Origin: Anaerococcus ihuae
Lineage (GTDB): Bacteria > Bacillota > Clostridia > Tissierellales > Peptoniphilaceae
Direction of reading: 5' to 3'
DNA: 64,000 bases
Assembly: GCF_928368155.1 (NCBI RefSeq)
Contig: NZ_CAKMRU010000001.1
Span: forward strand, 626,001-690,000
This document shows positions 51,255-60,352 of the stretch, one piece after another (positions within the stretch are counted from its first letter, which is position 1; each line of letters begins with the position of its first letter). A program made the position numbers and the translations under genes. The notes under the pieces were generated by a model. It did no database searches. It had not been told where the DNA came from and saw nothing but the letters and a program-made list of their open reading frames with translations.

Positions 51255-52451
51255 TTATTTTTCATCTATACAATCAATTCCTGGTAGAGTTTTTCCTTCT
51301 AAAAATTCAAGACTTGCTCCACCACCTGTTGATACGTGAGTTATTTTATCCTTATATCCTGCTTCTTCAATAGCAAGAGCACTATCTCCTCCACCTACGA
51401 TTGTTGTAGCTGAAGATTCTGCTAAAGCTTTTGCAACTTCGTTTGTTCCATTAGCAAATACTTTTATTTCAAATACTCCCATAGGTCCATTCCATACAAC
51501 AGTTTTTGCTTTCTTTATAATATCTGCATATTCTTTTGCTGTTTTTGGTCCTATATCTAAAGCTTCTTTATCTTGTGGAATATCGTCAATATCAACTATT
51601 TCAGTTTCAGCATCTTCTTTTATATCATCTGCTATTACAACATCTTTTGGTAAAAGAATTTTTACATTGTTAGCTTCTGCTTTTTTGATTAATTCTAAAG
51701 ATAAATCCATCTTATCTTCTTCAAGTAGAGATTTACCTATTTCTTTTCCTTGAGCTTTAAGGAAAGTATATGCCATTCCTCCACCGATTAAAATATAATC
51801 AACTTTTGAAATTAAGTTTTCAATTACACCAATTTTATCTGAAACTTTTGCACCACCTAGGATTGAAACAAATGGTTTTTCTGGGTTTTCTAGAGCCTTG
51901 CCCATAATTTCAATTTCTTTTTCAATCAAAAATCCTACGGCACTTTCAAGATTACTTGCTACACCAACGTTTGATGCGTGAGCTCTGTGACTTGTTCCAA
52001 AAGCATCATTTACAAATAAATCAGCTAGTGATGATAATTCTTTTGCAAAAACTGGATCATTTTTTGTTTCGCCTTTTACATATCTTGTATTTTCAAGTAA
52101 GGCAAGATTTCCATTTTCAAGTTTTTCTACTTCTTCTTTTACTTTTTCATCAACTACAGTATCTGATGGTAAAAAGTGGAATTTTTCTCCATAATGATTT
52201 TCTAACCATTTAGCTACTGGTTTTAATGAAAATTCTGGATTTGCTTCTCCTTTTGGTCTTCCCAAATGGCTCATCAATATAACTTTTGCATTATTTTCTA
52301 ACAAGTAGTCAATTGTTGGAAGGGCAGCCTTTATTCTTGTATCATCAGAAATTGTATGATTTCCATCTTTTGATAATGGAACGTTAAAGTCTACTCTTAC
52401 TAAAACTTTTTTTCCGTCTACATTTAAGTCTTTTACAGTTTTTTTATTCAT
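51255..52451 (-). CDS. pgk: Phosphoglycerate kinase
   Basis: Makes ATP from 1,3-bisphosphoglycerate. It has 398 residues with VRVDFNVPLSKDG (about 20-32), SHLGRPKG, ILGGAKVSDKIG and the C-terminal GGGDSA and STGGGASLEFLEG. A strong hairpin terminator separates it from gap, so its supply depends on read-through or an unseen promoter. Confidence 0.97.
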   Translation of the reverse strand: MNKKTVKDLNVDGKKVLVRVDFNVPLSKDGNHTISDDTRIKAALPTIDYLLENNAKVILMSHLGRPKGEANPEFSLKPVAKWLENHYGEKFHFLPSDTVVDEKVKEEVEKLENGNLALLENTRYVKGETKNDPVFAKELSSLADLFVNDAFGTSHRAHASNVGVASNLESAVGFLIEKEIEIMGKALENPEKPFVSILGGAKVSDKIGVIENLISKVDYILIGGGMAYTFLKAQGKEIGKSLLEEDKMDLSLELIKKAEANNVKILLPKDVVIADDIKEDAETEIVDIDDIPQDKEALDIGPKTAKEYADIIKKAKTVVWNGPMGVFEIKVFANGTNEVAKALAESSATTIVGGGDSALAIEEAGYKDKITHVSTGGGASLEFLEGKTLPGIDCIDEK

Positions 52452-52462
52452 AATTCTCCTCT

Positions 52463-52490
52463 AAAAAAAAGGCGAGAATATATCTCGCCT
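52463..52490 (-). terminator. Intercistronic terminator between gap and pgk
   Basis: GGCGAGA / TCTCGCC stem with a 5-base loop followed by T8 on the minus strand, inside the 48-base gap of an otherwise continuous operon. Likely partial, giving more gap than pgk message. Confidence 0.82.
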
Positions 52491-52499
52491 GTTCAATTC

Positions 52500-53507
52500 T
52501 TAAAGATTTGCTAAATAATCTAGTGTTCTAACTAGGTTAGATACATATCCCATTTCATTGTCATACCATGCAACAGTTTTAACAAGTTGTGTTCCATTTT
52601 CACCTTCAACTATTTTTGTAAGTTGTGAGTCAAATACTGAACCTGCTGGGTATCCAATTATATCGCTTGATACAACATCATCTTCTGTATAAGCAAATGC
52701 ATCTGATGAGTATTTTTTCATTGCTGCGTTAACTTCTTCTACAGTAACTTTCTTTTCAAGTACTGAATATAATTCTGTAATTGATCCTGTTATTGTTGGA
52801 ACTCTTAATGCAGATCCATCTATTTTTCCTTCAACTTCTGGAAGTACTTTTCCTACTGCTTTTGCAGCTCCTGTTGATGCTGGGATTGTGTTTTGTGCTG
52901 CAGCTCTTCCACCTCTTAAATCTTTTTTAGTAGCTGGTGTATCTTGAATAGCTTGTGTTGCTGTGTAAGCGTGGATTGTTGACATTTGTCCAGAAACAAA
53001 TCCAAATTCATTTTTCAATACATTAACCATTGGTGCCAAGCAGTTTGTTGTACAGCTTGCTCCAGAAACTACTGTTTCTGATCCATCAAGGATTTCATGG
53101 TTTACACCAAATACGATTGTTTTTAAGTCACCTTTTCCTGGTGCAGAAATTAAAACTTTTTTAGCTCCGGCTTTGATGTGAGCCTCAGCTTTTTCTTTTT
53201 CTGTAAAGAATCCTGTACATTCAAGCACAATATCAACACCTAATTCTTCCCAAGGAAGATCTTCTGGATTTCTTTCAGCAAATACTTTAATGTCTTTGCC
53301 GTTAATTTTAAATCCATCATCTGTTAATTCAGCATCTCCGTTAAATCTTCCTTGAGCTGTATCATATTTAAATGCATACAATAAACCTTTTTTGTCAATA
53401 AGGTCATTGATTGCTACAACTTCAATATTTTCTTCAACTTCAGAAATTCTTCTTAGTGTTAGACGTCCTATTCTTCCAAATCCGTTAATAGCTACTTTTG
53501 TTGTCAT
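52500..53507 (-). CDS. gap: Glyceraldehyde-3-phosphate dehydrogenase, type I
   Basis: NAD-linked glycolytic enzyme. It has 335 residues with NGFGRIGRL at the start, the catalytic Cys in [12 protein letters not shown] near 154, and [11 protein letters not shown] near the end. It is first of gap-pgk-tpiA-eno, with a near-consensus -35 upstream and AGGAGG before the ATG. No cggR regulator precedes it. Confidence 0.98.
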   Translation of the reverse strand: MTTKVAINGFGRIGRLTLRRISEVEENIEVVAINDLIDKKGLLYAFKYDTAQGRFNGDAELTDDGFKINGKDIKVFAERNPEDLPWEELGVDIVLECTGFFTEKEKAEAHIKAGAKKVLISAPGKGDLKTIVFGVNHEILDGSETVVSGASCTTNCLAPMVNVLKNEFGFVSGQMSTIHAYTATQAIQDTPATKKDLRGGRAAAQNTIPASTGAAKAVGKVLPEVEGKIDGSALRVPTITGSITELYSVLEKKVTVEEVNAAMKKYSSDAFAYTEDDVVSSDIIGYPAGSVFDSQLTKIVEGENGTQLVKTVAWYDNEMGYVSNLVRTLDYLANL

Positions 53508-53544
53508 TATTTCCTCCTAAGTGCTTTTCATGTGTTTTACAATT

Positions 53545-53575
53545 ATTATTTTACTGATTGTCGTTTTTTTGTCAA
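53545..53575 (-). promoter_or_regulatory. Promoter of the glycolytic operon
   Basis: A perfect -35 TTGACA (53570-53575) and AATAAT (53545-53550) with a 19-base spacer on the minus strand. The spacing is longer than ideal, but the position just after trxB and before gap fits. Confidence 0.6.
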
Positions 53576-53582
53576 GTTAGTT

Positions 53583-54509
53583 CTACCACTTACCATCTTC
53601 AATGTATTTATTAGCTATTTCACTTGCAATACATCCATCGCTTGCAGCTGTAACCATTTGCCTAATTTTTTTAACTCTAGTATCTCCTACAGCAAAAACT
53701 CCCTTAACATTTGTTTTCATATCCTCATCTGTAGGAATATAACCATTTTCAAGTTCTATTTGATCTTTAAATAAATCTGTTTGAGGAATATTTCCTATAT
53801 ATACAAATACCCCAATAGGGCTATCATCATCATTTTTAATTGATTTTAATTCATTATTTTGGGTATTTTTCAAAATTAATTCTTTTACTTCGCTATCACC
53901 CTTAATCTCTTCAACAGTATAGTTTAGTAAAAATGAAATTTTTTCGTTTTCTTTACACCTATCAATTACAGTTTGACTTGCCCTAAGTCCTTCTCTTCTG
54001 TGAATGATAGTTACGCTTTTTCCAAATTTTGTTAAAAATAAAGCCTCTTCAAGGGCAGCTTCTCCTCCACCAACTACATATATATCTAATCCTTGGTAAA
54101 ATGGTCCGTCACAAGTTGAACAATATGAAACTCCAAGATTTGCGAATTCTTTTTCGCCTTTTACATTTAATTTTCTGTGACTTGCACCTGTTGATAAAAT
54201 TACAACTTTTGCTTCATAAACTTCATCTTTTGTATAAACTTTTTTTATATCACCCAAAAGTTCAACCTTTGTAACTTCTTGGTATTTTATATCGCAAAAT
54301 TGTTTGGCTTGCTCTTCCATCCTATCTGATAAGGCAAGTCCTCCAGCATCCTTCATTGATCCTGGATAATTTTCTACATGTTCAGTTGTAGCAATTTGTC
54401 CACCTGCTATATCTTTTTCTAAAATTAATGTTTTTAATTTTGCTCTTCCAGCATAAAGACCTGCTGTAAGTCCAGCTGGACCTGCTCCTATTATTATTAC
54501 ATCTAACAT
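53583..54509 (-). CDS. trxB: Thioredoxin-disulfide reductase
   Basis: FAD enzyme keeping thioredoxin reduced with NADPH. It has 308 residues with GAGPAGLTAGLYAGRA (8-23), the redox pair CSTC in YCSTCDGPF near 134, VVGGGEAALEEA and GVFAVGDTR. The CxxC is CSTC rather than the more common CATC/CAVC. Its start lies one base after trmL. Confidence 0.94.
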   Translation of the reverse strand: MLDVIIIGAGPAGLTAGLYAGRAKLKTLILEKDIAGGQIATTEHVENYPGSMKDAGGLALSDRMEEQAKQFCDIKYQEVTKVELLGDIKKVYTKDEVYEAKVVILSTGASHRKLNVKGEKEFANLGVSYCSTCDGPFYQGLDIYVVGGGEAALEEALFLTKFGKSVTIIHRREGLRASQTVIDRCKENEKISFLLNYTVEEIKGDSEVKELILKNTQNNELKSIKNDDDSPIGVFVYIGNIPQTDLFKDQIELENGYIPTDEDMKTNVKGVFAVGDTRVKKIRQMVTAASDGCIASEIANKYIEDGKW

Positions 54510-54980
54510 TTAATCACCCCTATTTATTAAAAAATCATTTTGTCTTAGTCCTTCATACAAAACTATGGCAACAGAATTCGCCAAATTTAATGACCTATTT
54601 AATTTGTTAGTCATTGGAATTGTATAAATCCTATCTTTAAATTTTTCCAAAATTTCTTTATCAATTCCTTCTTTTTCCCTACCAAAAATTATAAAATCTC
54701 CATCTTTATAGGAAATATCAGAGTAATTTTTATCACTTCCAGTTTCAATTAAATAGATATTTTTACCCTCTACATATTCTAAGAATTCTTCTAAAGAATC
54801 ATGAACTACTAAATCAAGCTTATCCCAATAATCTATTCCTGCTTTTTTTAGACTTTTATCAGAAAAATCAAATTTAAAGGGTCTTATTAAATGAAGTCTT
54901 GATTCTGTAAGAACACAAGTTCTAGAAATATTTCCTACATTACCTGGATGTTCTGGCGAAATTAACACTACATTAAACAT
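54510..54980 (-). CDS. trmL: tRNA (cytidine/uridine-2'-O-)-methyltransferase TrmL
   Basis: SPOUT methyltransferase for the wobble base of tRNA-Leu by family. It has 156 residues with PEHPGNVGNISRTC near the start, FGREKEGI and the knot-forming IPMTNKLNRSLNLANSVAI. The family usually starts IVLxxPxIPxNxGNIAR; this copy is a good match. It overlaps the HAD gene by eight bases. Confidence 0.9.
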   Translation of the reverse strand: MFNVVLISPEHPGNVGNISRTCVLTESRLHLIRPFKFDFSDKSLKKAGIDYWDKLDLVVHDSLEEFLEYVEGKNIYLIETGSDKNYSDISYKDGDFIIFGREKEGIDKEILEKFKDRIYTIPMTNKLNRSLNLANSVAIVLYEGLRQNDFLINRGD

Positions 54981-55806
54981 TAGAATTTTTCTCCAAAACT
55001 ATATTTATAGCATCTACAAGGCCAAAATCATCATTAGTAGATACTGTATAATCAGATATTTCTTTTACTTCATCAATTGCATTTTCCACAGCAAAAGATA
55101 GGCCTACATTTTCAAGCATAGGTATATCATTGTCTTGATCACCAATTGCTGCCATTTCTTTTTTACTTATACCCAAAAATTCACCAATTTCACTAAGAGC
55201 ATTAAATTTATTTACATTTTTTTGCATAATTTCTATCATTCCATATGATGATGTGGTTGGATAAAGATCCATAAAATTAACTTTTTCCAAGATTTTTCTT
55301 TCTTCTTCTGGATCTTCTATATTTGGAAATATTTGAAATTTAAAGGCAGATTTCTTTCTTAATTTTAATTCTTTTAATGGATCAGTTGAAAAGGAAAAAT
55401 TTACTTGATAGTTCATTCCGTATGAAGAATTATTTTCTAAATGATCAAATCTTTCTGGCCATATCCTATTTGAATAGTATGTGTCTAGGTCATAAAACTG
55501 ATAAAAAAATTTATTTTCTTCACTAAATTTAATTAATTCTTCAACTTCTTCATCTTTTAGAGGATTTTCATATATAATTTTTTCTTTATCTATATAAGCC
55601 AAAGCTCCATTATTAGTAACTAAAGGATTATCTATTCCTGTTAAGTTCATTAAATACCTAACAGATGGTCTGGCTCTTCCTGATGTAAATACAAATTTTA
55701 TTCCATTTTCATCAAGTTTTTTTAAAGCTTTTATTGTTTCATCTCTTAAAATTGAATTACTATCAAGACTTGTTCCATCCAAGTCCATAGCAAATAATTT
55801 AATCAT
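54973..55806 (-). CDS. Cof-type HAD family hydrolase
   Basis: 277 residues. Catalytic DLDGTSLDSN (Asp8, Asp10), TSGRARPSVRYL, and the late GDQDNDIPML. The size and cap type match Cof/YidA sugar-phosphate phosphatases; the substrate is unknown. It overlaps nth by four bases. Confidence 0.88.
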   Translation of the reverse strand: MIKLFAMDLDGTSLDSNSILRDETIKALKKLDENGIKFVFTSGRARPSVRYLMNLTGIDNPLVTNNGALAYIDKEKIIYENPLKDEEVEELIKFSEENKFFYQFYDLDTYYSNRIWPERFDHLENNSSYGMNYQVNFSFSTDPLKELKLRKKSAFKFQIFPNIEDPEEERKILEKVNFMDLYPTTSSYGMIEIMQKNVNKFNALSEIGEFLGISKKEMAAIGDQDNDIPMLENVGLSFAVENAIDEVKEISDYTVSTNDDFGLVDAINIVLEKNSNV

Positions 55807-56393
55807 CTTCTCTCCTTATAATCTTCACACAAATCTTTTATATCACATTCCTCACAAAGAGGATTTCTAGCCTTACAAATTTTTCTTCCATGAGCAATTA
55901 TTTGATGGTGAAGTTTTGACCATTTTTCTTTTGGCAAATTATTTCTCAAATCTTTCTCTGTATTTAAAACATCTTTGCTTTTTGCAAGTCCAAGCCTATT
56001 TGAAACCCTTTGAACATGGGTGTCAACTGCAATCGCATCGATTCCAAAAGCATTACTCATTACAACATTGGCAGTTTTTCTTCCAACTCCAGGAAGTTTT
56101 AAAAGATCTTTCATATTAGCTGGAACTTTTCCGTCAAATTCTCTAATTAGCATTATTGATGCATTTTTAATATTTTTTGCCTTATTTTTGTATAAACCAC
56201 AAGTTTTAATATAATTTTCAATTTCTTTTATATCCATATTAGAAAAATCTTCTGGCGTATTTGCAAATTTAAACATATGACCCGTAACTTTATTTACCCT
56301 AACATCAGTACATTGGGCAGATAAAATTGTAGCTACCAAAAGTTCAAAAGGAGTTGTAAAATCCAAAAAACTTTTATCTAAATTCGGATACAT
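55803..56393 (-). CDS. nth: Endonuclease III (DNA glycosylase/AP lyase)
   Basis: Repairs oxidised pyrimidines. Helix-hairpin-helix LPGVGRKTANVV with the catalytic Lys, the Asp in VDTHVQR, and a 4Fe-4S site with spacing C-x6-C-x2-C-x5-C at the end. The first ATG (56393) gives 196 residues, but it has no ribosome site. The family's N-terminal helix is encoded in frame further upstream to about 56441, where the only candidate start after AGAGGTG is an ATT codon. The true protein is probably about 212 residues, like E. coli Nth. Confidence 0.92.
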   Translation of the reverse strand: MYPNLDKSFLDFTTPFELLVATILSAQCTDVRVNKVTGHMFKFANTPEDFSNMDIKEIENYIKTCGLYKNKAKNIKNASIMLIREFDGKVPANMKDLLKLPGVGRKTANVVMSNAFGIDAIAVDTHVQRVSNRLGLAKSKDVLNTEKDLRNNLPKEKWSKLHHQIIAHGRKICKARNPLCEECDIKDLCEDYKERR

Positions 56394-56438
56394 TTCATCA
56401 AGTTTATTAATAACTTCTTTTATTTGAATTTTATTTAA

Positions 56439-56470
56439 AATAATATCACCTCTTATCGTTTATCATTATA
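56439..56470 (-). promoter_or_regulatory. nth promoter, ribosome site and candidate AUU start
   Basis: Minus strand: -10 TATAAT (plus ATTATA 56465-56470), then AGAGGTG, then ATT at 56441-56439 five bases on. Translation from this ATT gives LNKIQIKEVINKLDEMYP, which aligns with the E. coli Nth N-terminus. No ATG, GTG or TTG exists in frame in between. Confidence 0.55.
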
Positions 56471-56490
56471 CCCTTAATGAAAAATATTAA

Positions 56491-56519
56491 TTGAAGAAAT
56501 TTTCCGTCTATTATATAAT
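56491..56519 (+). promoter_or_regulatory. Promoter of rodA
   Basis: TTGAAG (56491-56496), spacer 17, perfect TATAAT (56514-56519). TGGAGTGA lies before the ATG at 56543. Confidence 0.85.
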
Positions 56520-56542
56520 TAATTTTGAATTGGAGTGATTTA

Positions 56543-57718
56543 ATGTTTAATATTAAGAAAAAAGATTTTAGAAAATTTGACTGGCTTTTGTTTATTAGCG
56601 TAGCTTTTTTGAGCATATTTGGACTTTTTGTCCTCTACTCTGCTTTTTCAGGCGATTTTTCAGCAATTAGAAGTCAAATTTTTGCAAGCATTCTAGGTTT
56701 TTTATTTATAATTTTAATTTGTACCATGGACATGGATGTTTTGAAAAAAGCAGCCTATCCAATTTATGGAGTTTCTTTACTGCTTTTAATTCTAACTATT
56801 TTTTTAGGACAAGGAGCTGAAAGATGGGGTTCAAATTCTTGGTTAATTCTTGGACCTGTTCAAGTTCAACCTTCTGAAATTACAAAAGTTGGAATTATTT
56901 TTGCCTTAGCAGCATATTTGGAAAAATACAAAAATGACATAAATGATCCGTCAAGATTATTAAAAACTTTAGCTTTTGCCTTTACACCAATAATTTTTAT
57001 TTTGTTGCAGCCAGATTTTGGTACAGCTATGGTTTATATTTTCTTTATAGCTGTAATGCTTTTTTTGGCAGGTCTTTCTTGGAAATGGATTATTGGACTT
57101 TTGTCAATAGCTATAGTTGGAGCATTGATTTTATTTTTAAATTTAGAAGGATATAAGGCAGACAGGATTCACGACTTTTTAGACCCATCAAGAGATACAT
57201 CAGGAAGTGGATGGCAACAACAACAAGGTCTTATTGCGATTGGTTCTGGAATGTTTACAGGTAGAGGCTTTATGAAAGGAACACAAGCTCAATACGGATA
57301 CATTCCTGAAAAAGAAAGTGATTTTATTTTTTCAGTTCTTGCAGAAGAATTAGGTTTCATTGGTGCTCTTCTTATGTTAATTGCCTTTGTAATTATGGTA
57401 TATAGGCTTTTAATTATAAGCAAAAAATCAAAAAATACTTTTATTTCTTTGATGGTTTCAGGAATCTGTGCTATGTTTTTTGTCCATATATTTGAAAATG
57501 TAGCAATGACTATAGGCCTTATGCCTGTAACAGGAATTCCCCTCCCATTTTTCTCATCAGGAGGAACTTTTTTATTGATTTGTTTTATAAATATAGGCCT
57601 TGCCCTATCAGCATCAATGCAAAAATCATCATACGATATTGAAGATACAAGCGATTATGAAACAATAAAATTTAAAAATACAAAAAATAGAAAAGTAAAA
57701 TTAAATGAAAATATGTAA
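56543..57718 (+). CDS. rodA: RodA/FtsW family peptidoglycan glycosyltransferase
   Basis: SEDS polymerase with about ten membrane helices in 391 residues. Motifs are GPVQVQPSEITK, LQPDFGTAM, GSGMFTGRGFMKGTQAQYGYIPEKESDFIF-type loop, and PVTGIPLPFFSSGG. The GTQ...YIPE...DFIF pattern favours RodA over FtsW, but in a coccus it may serve division. An in-frame TTG at 56525 is rejected because the ribosome site TGGAGTGA lies between it and the ATG. Monocistronic on plus with its own promoter and terminator. Confidence 0.9.
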   Translation: MFNIKKKDFRKFDWLLFISVAFLSIFGLFVLYSAFSGDFSAIRSQIFASILGFLFIILICTMDMDVLKKAAYPIYGVSLLLLILTIFLGQGAERWGSNSWLILGPVQVQPSEITKVGIIFALAAYLEKYKNDINDPSRLLKTLAFAFTPIIFILLQPDFGTAMVYIFFIAVMLFLAGLSWKWIIGLLSIAIVGALILFLNLEGYKADRIHDFLDPSRDTSGSGWQQQQGLIAIGSGMFTGRGFMKGTQAQYGYIPEKESDFIFSVLAEELGFIGALLMLIAFVIMVYRLLIISKKSKNTFISLMVSGICAMFFVHIFENVAMTIGLMPVTGIPLPFFSSGGTFLLICFINIGLALSASMQKSSYDIEDTSDYETIKFKNTKNRKVKLNENM

Positions 57719-57759
57719 AAAACAACCTTGCAAATATTAATTTGCAAGGTTGTTTATTT
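57719..57759. terminator. Bidirectional terminator between rodA and the UPF0340 gene
   Basis: AACAACCTTGCAAA / TTTGCAAGGTTGTT forms a 14-bp perfect stem with a six-base loop and T-rich flanks on both strands. It serves two converging genes. Confidence 0.9.
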
Positions 57760-57762
57760 TTA

Positions 57763-58299
57763 CTATTCATATCTTGCCCTAATACCACCAATTAACTTTG
57801 GTCTTGATTTTAAAGCAGTTAAATGAGCAGATCCGATATTTTTAATTTCTAACCTTAGTGGAACTTGAACAAATTTTATATGCATACCAATATTTGCATC
57901 TCCAATATCCATACCAAAATCTCCACTTATATGCTCAATTACAACAGGATCGTTGAAATTTTTATAAGCAGCAGTCGCAAAAGATCCACCAGCATGAATT
58001 TGTGGGACAACTGAAACAATTTCATACCTATCCCTTAAAGCTAGTTCTCTTTCTACAACAATGGCCCTATTTATATGCTCACAACCTCCAACAGCAAGGT
58101 ATATTTTTTTCTCATTTAAAATTTCAAGCAAAGTTTTTACAACTATTTCACCTACTTCTTCACTTGAATGTGATCCAATTTTGTATCCGCAGATTTCAGA
58201 AGAAGATCCACCAAGAACAAAAACATCTCCTTCTTTTGCATTAGATTTTTCTAAAATTTCCAATAAAGCTTTCTTAACTTCTTTTTTTATATCTTCCAT
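57763..58299 (-). CDS. UPF0340 / TIGR01440 family protein (YwlG-like)
   Basis: 178 residues of a conserved protein of unknown function. Recognisable segments are VLGGSSSEICGYKIGSHSS, AVGGCEHINRA, PQIHAGGSFATAAY and HISGDFGMDIGDANIGMH. It is soluble with no signal peptide. The ATG at 58299, with AGGAGG four bases before it, is chosen over an upstream ATG-like start at 58356. It lies after the V-ATPase terminator. Confidence 0.88.
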   Translation of the reverse strand: MEDIKKEVKKALLEILEKSNAKEGDVFVLGGSSSEICGYKIGSHSSEEVGEIVVKTLLEILNEKKIYLAVGGCEHINRAIVVERELALRDRYEIVSVVPQIHAGGSFATAAYKNFNDPVVIEHISGDFGMDIGDANIGMHIKFVQVPLRLEIKNIGSAHLTALKSRPKLIGGIRARYE

Positions 58300-58333
58300 A
58301 AAACCTCCTAATCCTCTTTTTATAAATATACCC

Positions 58334-58363
58334 ATAAAAAAAGATAGATGAAACAATCATCTA
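58334..58363 (-). terminator. Terminator of the V-ATPase operon
   Basis: TAGATGA / TCATCTA stem with a 5-base loop, followed by TCTTTTTTT on the minus strand, just downstream of the subunit D gene. Confidence 0.82.
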
Positions 58364-58367
58364 CCCT

Positions 58368-58986
58368 TTACTTTCCAATTTTTTTATCTTTAATTATTTT
58401 TGTCTTAGAAAATTCTTCTCTTTCTCTTTCTTCTATTTGGCCTGAAATTGATTTTATAATAGCTTCGTAATTTGGAATTTGAACTTTTTCTAAAGAATTT
58501 ACTTTTTTAGAAGTCTTTTTAATCTCTGTATCCAAATTTTTTATAGTAGTATCAAGCTCAGCTAATTTATAAACTTTCTCTTTCAAATCATTCAAGGAAA
58601 GTAGAGCCTCATCAAACAAAGAACTTGTTAGATTTAATGAATATGATAAATCAAGTTTTTTTTCATCAAAATTTATCTCAAAAATTTTAGTTTGCATAAA
58701 CTTTTTTCTTTAAGAGAAATTGATTCATCCAAGGGGACAGATAAGGCAATAGATTTTAACCTATCTTCTCCTGTTGTAACAATAGCTTTTTTATATTTTT
58801 TAACAACTTTTATATATGAATTTACTACTTTATTTAATTCATTTCTTTGATTTATTTTAGCATTATATTGACCAATCAAGGCTTTTCTTTTCTTATCAAG
58901 AATTTCATATCCTTCTTTGATAAGTCTAAGTTGATTTTTGCCTTCATCAAATTTGCCTTAGTTGGAGCAAATTTAGTTTCAGTCAT
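58368..58986 (-). pseudogene. ntpD: V-type ATP synthase subunit D with two one-base frameshifts
   Basis: Central-stalk subunit of the V-ATPase. The reading starts at ATG 58986 ([17 protein letters not shown]), overlapping ntpB by eight bases. At the T5 run 58935-58939 (A5 in sense) the frame breaks; one added A restores NQLRLIKEGYEILDKKRKAL. At 58702-58707 (A6 in sense) it breaks again; one added A gives LKEKKFMQTKIFEINFD. Corrected, it is 206 residues, a normal subunit D, with coiled-coil helices at both ends. Both deficits are in homopolymers, so they may be sequencing errors. As written, no full-length product is possible. Confidence 0.88.
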
Positions 58987-60352
58987 TTTTAACTCCCAAG
59001 AATTTTTCTTTATTTTCTGGGCTTACCCTATGAATTTCTTCAATAGGTAAAATTTTCAAAATATCCCATCCTAAATCCAAAGATTCCTCAAGACTTCTAT
59101 TATCATAAGAATCTTGAGTTAAAAATTTATTTTCAAAATCTTTACCAAATTCTAGATATTTTTTATCAACATCTGACAAGTCATCTTCCCCTACAATTTG
59201 AGAAATACTTCTAATTTCCTGAACCTTTGAGTAGGACTCATATAATTGATTCATCAAATCTTCATGGTCTTTCCTTGTATATCCTTCACCAATACCATCT
59301 TTCATTAGTCTTGAAAGAGAAGGGAGAATATTAATTGGAGGATAAATTCCTTTTTGATCTAGACTTCTATCAATTACAATTTGTCCCTCTGTAATATAAC
59401 CAGTCAAATCGGGAATTGGATGAGTAATATCATCATTTGGCATAGTTAAAATTGGAATTAAAGTAACTGATCCATTAACTCCCTCAATCATACCAGCTCT
59501 TTCATATAAACTTGCAAGATCTGAATATAAATATCCAGGATATCCCTTACGAGAAGGAACTTCTTGCCTAATTGAAGAAACTTCACGAAGAGCTTCTGCA
59601 TAAGAAGTTATATCTGTAATTATTACCAAAACATGTTTGTTTTTTTCAAAAGCCAAATATTCAGCAGCTGTAAGTGCGCATTTTGGAGTAATTAATCTTT
59701 CCATAATTGGATCATCTGCCAAATTTTCATACATTACTACCTTATCTTTTACACCAGCTTTGGTAAAAGCATCTTCAAAAAACATGGCTTCATCTTTTTT
59801 GATTCCCATAGCAGCAAAAACAAAACAAAAATCCTCATTAGTTTTTAATTTTGCTTGCCTTACAATTTGTGCAGCAATTTCATTGTGTGGCATTCCTGAT
59901 CCAGAAAAAATAGGAAGTTTTTGCCCACGAATTAAAGTTGTCAAAATATCAATTGATGAAATTCCTGTTTGAATAAAGTTTCTTGGATACTCTCTTGCTA
60001 CAGGATTTAGTGGATTTCCTTCAACTGGATAAAATTTCTCAGAATAAATTTCTCCACCGTCATCAATAGGTCTTCCTATTCCATTAAAAGTTCTACCCAA
60101 AATAGATTCATTTAATGGAATTTCTAGTGGAGTTTCTTCAAATTCTACAACAATATCATTTAGAGAAAAATCTTGGGTATTTCCATAGACTTCAACAGTC
60201 ACAGTATCATCGTCAATTTTTACAACTTGACCAATAAAATCTTCTCCCAAAGTATGAACTTTTACAACTGCATTGTAGGCAATATCTTCCACCTTTTCAA
60301 GTTCAATTATTGATGCCTCTATTTTTTTAATTCTTGTATATTGCTTTCTCAT
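58979..60352 (-). CDS. ntpB: V-type ATP synthase subunit B
   Basis: Non-catalytic nucleotide-binding subunit of the V1 head. It has 457 residues, with the degenerate P-loop [14 protein letters not shown] near 155, [17 protein letters not shown] and the [18 protein letters not shown] segment. It overlaps ntpA by four bases (ATGA). Confidence 0.96.
   Translation of the reverse strand: MRKQYTRIKKIEASIIELEKVEDIAYNAVVKVHTLGEDFIGQVVKIDDDTVTVEVYGNTQDFSLNDIVVEFEETPLEIPLNESILGRTFNGIGRPIDDGGEIYSEKFYPVEGNPLNPVAREYPRNFIQTGISSIDILTTLIRGQKLPIFSGSGMPHNEIAAQIVRQAKLKTNEDFCFVFAAMGIKKDEAMFFEDAFTKAGVKDKVVMYENLADDPIMERLITPKCALTAAEYLAFEKNKHVLVIITDITSYAEALREVSSIRQEVPSRKGYPGYLYSDLASLYERAGMIEGVNGSVTLIPILTMPNDDITHPIPDLTGYITEGQIVIDRSLDQKGIYPPINILPSLSRLMKDGIGEGYTRKDHEDLMNQLYESYSKVQEIRSISQIVGEDDLSDVDKKYLEFGKDFENKFLTQDSYDNRSLEESLDLGWDILKILPIEEIHRVSPENKEKFLGVKND

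Noticed and set aside
58702-58939. Programmed frameshifting in the V-ATPase subunit D gene
   Set aside because: Two separate shifts would be needed in one short gene, at ordinary A5 and A6 runs without a clear downstream pseudoknot; subunit D is not known to be recoded.
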